Shown piece by piece: positions 6,064 to 10,017 of a stretch of 10,017 bases of DNA (the stretch's first letter is position 1; each line of letters begins with the position of its first letter). A model generated the notes under the pieces. The model saw only the letters and a program-made list of their open reading frames with translations. It was not told the DNA's origin and did not search any database. Source of the stretch: Actinomycetes bacterium (GTDB lineage: Bacteria; Actinomycetota; Acidimicrobiia; Acidimicrobiales; RAAP-2); contig JAJYWG010000010.1 of the NCBI GenBank assembly GCA_021791615.1, positions 1 through 10,017 of the forward strand, given 5' to 3'. Both the position numbers and the translations under genes were made by a program.

Positions 6064-7242
6064 ATGCGCGTGCTGCACGCGGTAGTCCACGCCTTGGCCG
6101 TCGCCGGCTCCATGGGCTGGGAGATCCTCTGGGCGCTCGTCCTCGGCTTCGCCCTCTCCGCGGTGGTCCAGGCCGTCGTGCGCAAGTCCGAGGTGACCCG
6201 ACTCCTGCCCGACGCCTCGCCGCGGAGCCTGGCCATCGCCTCGGGTCTGGGGGCGGCCTCGTCGTCCTGCTCCTATGCGGCGGTGGCTCTGGCCCGCTCG
6301 CTGTTTCGCAAGGGGGCCGACTTCACCGCGGCCATGGCCTTCGAGTTCGCCTCCACCAACCTCGTGGTCGAGCTCGGCATCATCCTGGCCTTGCTGCTCG
6401 CCTGGCAGTTCACGCTGGCCGAGTTCGTGGGTGGCCCGATCATGATCGTGCTGCTCGCCCTGGTGTTCCGGGTCTTGCTGTCCCCCCGGCTGGTCGAGGC
6501 CGCTCGCCGCCAGGCGGATAGAGGCCGGGCCGGTTCCATGGAGGGCCATGCCGCCATGGATATGAGCGTGGCCGAGGACGGACCGCTGTGGCGCCGGGTG
6601 ACCTCGCCGGCCGGTTTCACCGCCATCAGCCACTCCTTCGTCATGGACTGGGCGGCCGTGCTGCGAGACATCGTGGGCGGTCTTCTGATGGCCGGCGCCA
6701 TCGCCGCCTGGGTGCCCGAGAGCTTCTTCCGGGCCTTCTTCTTCACCGGCCATCCCATTCTGGCCAAGGTATGGGGACCCCTCATCGGCCCGCTGGTGGC
6801 CCTTGTCAGCTTCGTCTGCTCTATCGGCAACGTGCCGTTGGCCGCGGTGCTGTGGAACGGGGGGATCAGCTTCGGCGGGGTGGTGAGCTTCATCTTCGCC
6901 GACTTGATCGTCTTCCCCGTCCTCGTCATCTACCGCAAGTACTACGGCACCAAGGTGGCGCTGTTCCTGCTCGGCACCTTCTACCTCACCATGGTCGGGG
7001 CCGGCTACCTGACCGAGCTGATCTTTGGCGGGCTTGGCCTGGTGCCCTCGAGCCACAACGCCCGGGTGATCGAGCCCCACATCACCCTCAACTACGACAC
7101 CATCCTCAACATCGCGTTCCTGGTACTGGCCGGGGTGCTGCTCTGGCGCTTCGTGCGCACGGGCGGCATGACCATGCTCAAGATGATGGGCGGTGCGCCC
7201 CCGGACGAAACAAGCGTGGATGCAATCGGCGACGGCGGTTGA
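6064..7242 (+). CDS. COG0701/DUF318-family permease (YraQ/ArsP_1-like)
   Basis: A 392-residue membrane protein with about eight spans in two similar halves. Each half carries the Cys motif typical of this family: SSSCSYAAVALARSLF (66-81) and FVCSIGNVPLAAVLW (250-264). Start ATG 6064 with AGAGGAG (6052-6058) five bases upstream. COG0701 permeases include ArsP, an exporter of trivalent organoarsenicals, and many uncharacterised members in metal-resistance clusters; Cys residues in the motifs suggest soft-metal or metalloid substrates. The loop between the halves contains MEGHAAMDM (159-167), a Met/His segment that could bind Cu or another metal, located beside csoR/copA. This is inference; the real substrate is unknown. 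The C-terminal 25 residues (MMGGAPPDETSV...) are hydrophilic and end at a TGA directly followed, in the same frame, by a WhiB remnant. Confidence 0.8.
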   Translation: MRVLHAVVHALAVAGSMGWEILWALVLGFALSAVVQAVVRKSEVTRLLPDASPRSLAIASGLGAASSSCSYAAVALARSLFRKGADFTAAMAFEFASTNLVVELGIILALLLAWQFTLAEFVGGPIMIVLLALVFRVLLSPRLVEAARRQADRGRAGSMEGHAAMDMSVAEDGPLWRRVTSPAGFTAISHSFVMDWAAVLRDIVGGLLMAGAIAAWVPESFFRAFFFTGHPILAKVWGPLIGPLVALVSFVCSIGNVPLAAVLWNGGISFGGVVSFIFADLIVFPVLVIYRKYYGTKVALFLLGTFYLTMVGAGYLTELIFGGLGLVPSSHNARVIEPHITLNYDTILNIAFLVLAGVLLWRFVRTGGMTMLKMMGGAPPDETSVDAIGDGG

Positions 7243-7266
7243 GGGGCCGCGGCCCGCCCGCAGGGT

Positions 7267-7350
7267 CCAGCCTGCCTCGACTATGCCATCGACCATCACA
7301 TCGACCACGGCGTGTGGGGCGGAGCGTCCGAACGGGAACGACGCCGGATC
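7267..7350 (+). pseudogene. Remnant of a WhiB-family regulator C-terminal region
   Basis: Translated in the frame of the preceding permease, this stretch reads PACLDYAIDHHIDHGVWGG followed by ASERERRRI. That is the segment from the fourth cluster Cys of WhiB proteins (CL-x-YA-x6) through the invariant G[VI]WGG turn and the basic ERERRR helix. WhiB proteins are [4Fe-4S] regulators restricted to actinobacteria and their phages and need four Cys. Here only one survives, the upstream three are absent in every frame, and no start codon or ribosome site is present, so it cannot be functional. The frame stays open downstream, but the sequence past about 7350 no longer looks like WhiB. It begins within 25 bases of the permease stop, marking a likely deletion or insertion junction. 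Confidence 0.7.
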
Positions 7351-7452
7351 AGCGAGCCCATCTCCCGATCTGACGCGAAGGAAGGCGGCATTCGTCTGCC
7401 TGCTCGACGCGGCGTGATGCGTCACACTCCCGTCGTGGCAGTAGGCAAGAAT

Positions 7453-8289
7453 TCAGGAGAGGGCAGTGAGCTTCTTGCGATCCAGGGGCGTCACCGGTAC
7501 GTGGACGGCCAGGGTGAGCGAGGGGTGCGCGCTGACTCGAAGTTCGATGACGTCGAGCTTGATGATTCCGGCGCCAGGGTGGCGGATCGTGATGGGGCCG
7601 GTGATGGACTGACGCACCTCGTAGTGGGACCACCAGAGCCGGAACTCCGTACTGGCTTCGTTGAGCGCCTCGACGAGCTCCGCGAATCGAACGTCTCCGG
7701 CGTGCTGACCCGCGGCGGCCCGGAACTCGGCGAGGAGGATGCGGCTGCGGTCCCCCCAGTTGACCCACGTGCGTCGGTGCGCGGGGTCGGCGAAGGCCAG
7801 CCACATGACGTTCCGGCGACCTGGAGGTAGGCCAGCGGGATCCCACAACGTGGCGAAGATCTCGTTCCAGGCGATGAAGTCGAACCTCGGGCCCAGAAGA
7901 CAGGCCGGTGCGGGCATCAAGGTGGCGAGAAGCCGATCGAGCTCGGGGCTAGCACCGTCGGGCATCTGGTCGGGTTCGGGAACGGGGAGGTCAGCGAGGA
8001 AGCGCAGGTGATGGTGGGCTTCTCGGTCGAGGCGAAAGGCGCGAGCCAGCGCATCGATGACGTGGGCGCTGGTGGCGACCACCCGCCCCTGCTCGAGCCA
8101 CGTGTACCACGTCACCCCGACGCCCGAGATCTGGGCGACCTCCTCCCGGCGCAGGCCGGGCGTGTTGCGCCGTCCCGGCGGGGGGTGCAGCCCGACGTCC
8201 TCAGGTTTGAGGTCGGCTCGACGGGCACGAAGGAACGCCGCCAGTTCGGCATGCCTCGATGCCACCGGGTCGGATGCTGCCGTCCGCAC
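7453..8289 (-). CDS. XRE-family regulator with MmyB-like ligand-binding domain
   Basis: A 278-residue transcription factor. Residues about 14-83 form a helix-turn-helix of the XRE type (LAAFLRARRADLKPEDVG, then TPGLRREEVAQISGVGVTW and YTWLEQGR). Residues about 104-265 match the MmyB/MLTR ligand-binding domain (for example WNEIFATLWDP, NVMWLAFADPAHR and FRLWWSHYEVR). Actinobacterial members usually repress an adjacent, often divergent, oxidoreductase gene and themselves; the ligand is a small molecule, fatty-acid-like in MltR-type structures. No oxidoreductase gene flanks it here: its neighbours are a WhiB remnant and a divergent lipoprotein gene. The GTG at 8289-8287 is used; GGGGG abuts it directly, too close for a standard ribosome site, while TACGAT (-10-like) ends six bases before it, suggesting a leaderless message. 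Nested inverted repeats over this promoter imply autorepression. Confidence 0.92.
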   Translation of the reverse strand: MRTAASDPVASRHAELAAFLRARRADLKPEDVGLHPPPGRRNTPGLRREEVAQISGVGVTWYTWLEQGRVVATSAHVIDALARAFRLDREAHHHLRFLADLPVPEPDQMPDGASPELDRLLATLMPAPACLLGPRFDFIAWNEIFATLWDPAGLPPGRRNVMWLAFADPAHRRTWVNWGDRSRILLAEFRAAAGQHAGDVRFAELVEALNEASTEFRLWWSHYEVRQSITGPITIRHPGAGIIKLDVIELRVSAHPSLTLAVHVPVTPLDRKKLTALS

Positions 8290-8299
8290 CCCCTGATCG

Positions 8300-8334
8300 T
8301 ACTGCTACACCTGGTAGTTCTACTACTAGCAGTA
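8300..8334. promoter_or_regulatory. Nested inverted repeats over the XRE regulator promoter (candidate operator)
   Basis: TACTGCTA (8300-8307) and TAGCAGTA (8327-8334) are perfect inverted arms. Inside them are CTAC (8305-8308) and GTAG (8314-8317) spaced by five bases, and GTAGTTCTAC (8314-8323). The cluster is strikingly A/T-rich for this window and lies immediately upstream of the regulator start, overlapping where its promoter should be. The arrangement suits an autoregulatory operator for the helix-turn-helix protein, possibly also acting on the divergent lipoprotein gene 200 bases away. Confidence 0.5.
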
Positions 8335-8370
8335 ATAGCACCACCCCCACGGATAGACGTCCCGGCACCC

Positions 8371-8443
8371 GCGGACCTACCCTCAAACTTGGGAGGCGTG
8401 TCTCTTGGGGATAAGCCGATGCGGACCTCAAACAGTTTTGGGA
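8371..8443 (+). repeat. Two imperfect copies of a GCGGACCT/CCTCAAAC/TTGGGA motif
   Basis: Copy one: GCGGACCT (8371-8378), CCTCAAAC (8381-8388), TTGGGA (8389-8394). Copy two: GCGGACCTCAAAC (8421-8433) and TTGGGA (8438-8443). The first words start exactly 50 bases apart, while the inner spacing differs. They lie in the 249-base gap between the regulator and the lipoprotein gene, where no credible gene was found. Regulatory direct repeats are one reading; a chance duplication is another. Confidence 0.4.
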
Positions 8444-8538
8444 CGACCCCAGGATCACCACCACTCCACGCCGTAGCGGTGGCGTCCGTCGCCGACCAGC
8501 CCCGAGGAGGGAGCCTTCGATCAGAGGAGATCGTGTGA

Positions 8539-9228
8539 GTGCATAGCGGAAAGGTGCCTCCCGATCCGGTGACGGGCTGGGGTGGGGGCGGTGGAAAGCC
8601 AGTGGACGCAGCATCGGTAGGAGCCTGGCGACGACGAGGCCGTCAGTGGCGCCTTTGCGAAGGACACCCCGGGCGACGGCGAGCGGTACTGGCCGCCTGG
8701 CCAGTCGCAGCCGGACTGGTGCTGGCCTCGTGCGGGGGAAGCGGCGGGAGTGAAGCCTCGCATCCAACGACGACCCGTGACGAGCCGACCACGAGCGTCC
8801 CGGTGTCGTCCACGACCGCCGATCCCACCGCCACCGCGGTGCTCCAGGCCTACCGCGCCAGCTGGGCCGCGTTCGAGCACGCGTTGGCCGACGCCAACCC
8901 GGAGGACCCGCAGCTTCCGGCGACGATGGTCGACCCGCAGCTGCAGAGCGTGAAGGCCAACCTCCTGGCCGACCAGCGCGACGGGATCGTTGGACGAGGC
9001 CCGACGACGTTGCACCCGAAGATCACCGCGTTGTCGGCGACGTCGGCGACGGTGGTCGACTGCGTCTACAGCGACACCGAGCTGGTGTACCAGGCCACGG
9101 GCAAACCAGTGCCACCGGTGACGCCGCCGGAGAACGACGGGGTGACCTCGACGCTCGTGCTGTCCGGCGGCGTGTGGAAGGTCTACAAGCAGACCGTCAC
9201 GGACGGGAAATGCGCGCCCGGTTCCTGA
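8539..9228 (+). CDS. Secreted lipoprotein of unknown function
   Basis: A 229-residue protein in the longest reading. A hydrophobic segment (about 49-64) preceded by RRR ends in the lipobox LASC with the lipidated Cys65, followed by GGSGGS and a Thr/Ser-rich linker (about 75-95). It is therefore exported and anchored to the outer face of the membrane. The remaining domain (about 98-229) has an early helix (ATAVLQAYRASWAAFEHAL) and later beta-rich segments ending GGVWKVYKQTV, reminiscent of NTF2-like/Mce-associated folds, though I do not recognise a family. GTG 8539 has AGAGGAGA eight bases upstream, a good site, but gives an unusually long 64-residue leader; GTGs at 8554, 8569 or 8602 would shorten it. 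The end overlaps the next gene by 19 bases, so the two are co-translated. Its codon use is typical of the window. Confidence 0.78.
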   Translation: MHSGKVPPDPVTGWGGGGGKPVDAASVGAWRRRGRQWRLCEGHPGRRRAVLAAWPVAAGLVLASCGGSGGSEASHPTTTRDEPTTSVPVSSTTADPTATAVLQAYRASWAAFEHALADANPEDPQLPATMVDPQLQSVKANLLADQRDGIVGRGPTTLHPKITALSATSATVVDCVYSDTELVYQATGKPVPPVTPPENDGVTSTLVLSGGVWKVYKQTVTDGKCAPGS

Positions 9229-10017
9229 TTGGCCCGGTCGCGTTGGCCGCGGTGGTCCCGGTCCTGGCCGGGACGAGTCAGGCATGGGCGGGCGACGGCG
9301 ACGGGCAGAACAACTTCACCGCCGCGCAGGCCTCGGGCGGCACCCTCAGCGTGCAGGCCGGCCACACGTACTGGACCCCCCCGGCGAACACCTCGTGGGC
9401 GACTGGGGCGCAGAGCGATCCTCCGCCGGGCAAGCCCAACCCGAACCAGCCCTATGGCTGCACCTACGGCGCCGGTGGGGCGTCTGCGACCGCTGCCCTT
9501 GGTGTCGGCGGACCGCAGCCGGGACAGTGGGTGTTCCCCGACTGCCGGGGCCCGGGGGTCATCGACCCGATGCCGCCGTTTTGGGTGACCGGGGCGGTGC
9601 CGGCGTCGGGGACGGTGCAGGTGGACCCGGTGGTGGTGGCCGAGCAGGCGGCCAAGCAGCTCGGGTTCGCCTCGCCGACGATCGAGATGGCGCCTCCGGA
9701 CGGTGCGCTGCAGCTGGTGGGCGTGGCGTCGTGGCTGTGGTTGGCGGCGGGCGAGTGGCGGACGTTGACGGCGTCGGCCACGGCCGGACCGGTGACCACG
9801 ACGGCGACCGCCACCCCTTCCAAGGTGGTGTGGAACATGGGCGACGGTGACGCCGTGACCTGTGACGGGCCTGGCACCGTCTACAGCGCGTCCGCCCCGA
9901 ACGCGACGACGAACTGCTCCTACACCTGGGGACGCGCCGGCACCTACCAGGTGACCGCCACCCTCTACTGGTCGGTCACCTGGACCGCGACTGGCGCGCC
10001 GGGGGGCGGGAACCTCG
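9210..10017 (+). CDS. Exported protein with PKD-like region, partial at the window end
   Basis: An open frame of 269 codons running off the right edge. ATG 9210 lies inside the end of the lipoprotein gene (stop 9226-9228), with ACGGGAA just before it as a modest ribosome site. Residues 1-27 are a classical signal peptide (basic MRAR, hydrophobic core, cleavage after AWA). The mature part is rich in Thr, Pro and Gly, with a pattern near residues 207-250 (WNMGDG, TCDGPGT, a second Cys in NCSYTWGRAGTY, then alternating VTATLYWSVTWTA) typical of PKD-like extracellular beta-sandwiches. Similar pairs of a lipoprotein and this type of exported protein are known to me from actinobacterial islands carrying conjugation- or type IV secretion-like genes. 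That association is recalled, not verified here. The gene product's role is unknown. Confidence 0.8.
   Translation, partial: MRARFLIGPVALAAVVPVLAGTSQAWAGDGDGQNNFTAAQASGGTLSVQAGHTYWTPPANTSWATGAQSDPPPGKPNPNQPYGCTYGAGGASATAALGVGGPQPGQWVFPDCRGPGVIDPMPPFWVTGAVPASGTVQVDPVVVAEQAAKQLGFASPTIEMAPPDGALQLVGVASWLWLAAGEWRTLTASATAGPVTTTATATPSKVVWNMGDGDAVTCDGPGTVYSASAPNATTNCSYTWGRAGTYQVTATLYWSVTWTATGAPGGGNL

Noticed and set aside
7244..7255. GGGCCGCGGCCC palindrome after the permease as a terminator
   Set aside because: It has no loop and no T-run, and such palindromes are expected often in DNA of this composition.
5677..7425. 582-codon open frame on the minus strand opposite cydB and the permease
   Set aside because: It lies antisense to clearly coding genes, its product is His/Gly/Asp/Glu-rich low-complexity sequence, and it lacks any recognisable domain; this is a common artefact of high-GC codon bias.
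8336..8352. C-tract ACCACCCCCACGG as a second CsoR half-site
   Set aside because: It lacks the matching G-tract arm, so it does not form the required inverted repeat.
8008..8538. 176-codon plus-strand frame over the XRE regulator start
   Set aside because: Mostly antisense to the regulator's helix-turn-helix coding region and its promoter; no domain is visible.
8575..8597. G-rich stretch that might form a G-quadruplex
   Set aside because: Only three runs of three or more G are present within a short distance, and it lies in the presumed coding leader of the lipoprotein.
8521..9285. 254-codon minus-strand frame opposite the lipoprotein gene
   Set aside because: Arg-rich antisense shadow; the plus strand has a lipobox and a good ribosome site.

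Overview
The window is high-GC DNA (third codon positions dominated by G and C) with frequent GTG starts, 4-base start/stop overlaps and sites suggesting leaderless transcripts. Together with a WhiB-type remnant, an XRE/MmyB-type regulator and a CsoR repressor, this points to an actinomycete (Actinomycetota). I cannot place it more finely.

Left edge (1-592): a copper-sensing module on the minus strand. csoR overlaps by four bases the start of a heavy-metal P1B-type ATPase (copA-like), which runs off the left edge. A CsoR-type G/C-tract operator lies just upstream of csoR, and a separate perfect inverted repeat lies in front of the plus-strand genes.

Centre (593-7242, all plus strand): a small Met-rich membrane protein and an overlapping membrane protein ending in a DUF2892 domain; an ANL-superfamily acyl-CoA synthetase/adenylate-forming enzyme; cydA and cydB, the two main subunits of a cytochrome bd quinol oxidase; a possible 53-residue protein; and a COG0701/DUF318-type permease with a Met/His cytosolic or periplasmic loop. 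A workable reading is a metal- and redox-stress island: CsoR senses Cu(I), the ATPase exports it, cytochrome bd supplies a copper-free terminal oxidase, and the permease and small Met-rich proteins may handle metal. The link between these parts is inference from gene order.

Right side (7243-10017): a short WhiB C-terminal remnant follows the permease stop directly and in frame, suggesting a past rearrangement. Next come a minus-strand XRE/MmyB-type repressor with nested inverted repeats over its own promoter, and then a plus-strand pair: a lipoprotein overlapping by 19 bases an exported protein with a PKD-like region, which runs off the right edge. This pair looks like the start of a different accessory locus, possibly a conjugation- or secretion-type island.

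No tRNA, rRNA, CRISPR array, transposase or integrase gene was seen.
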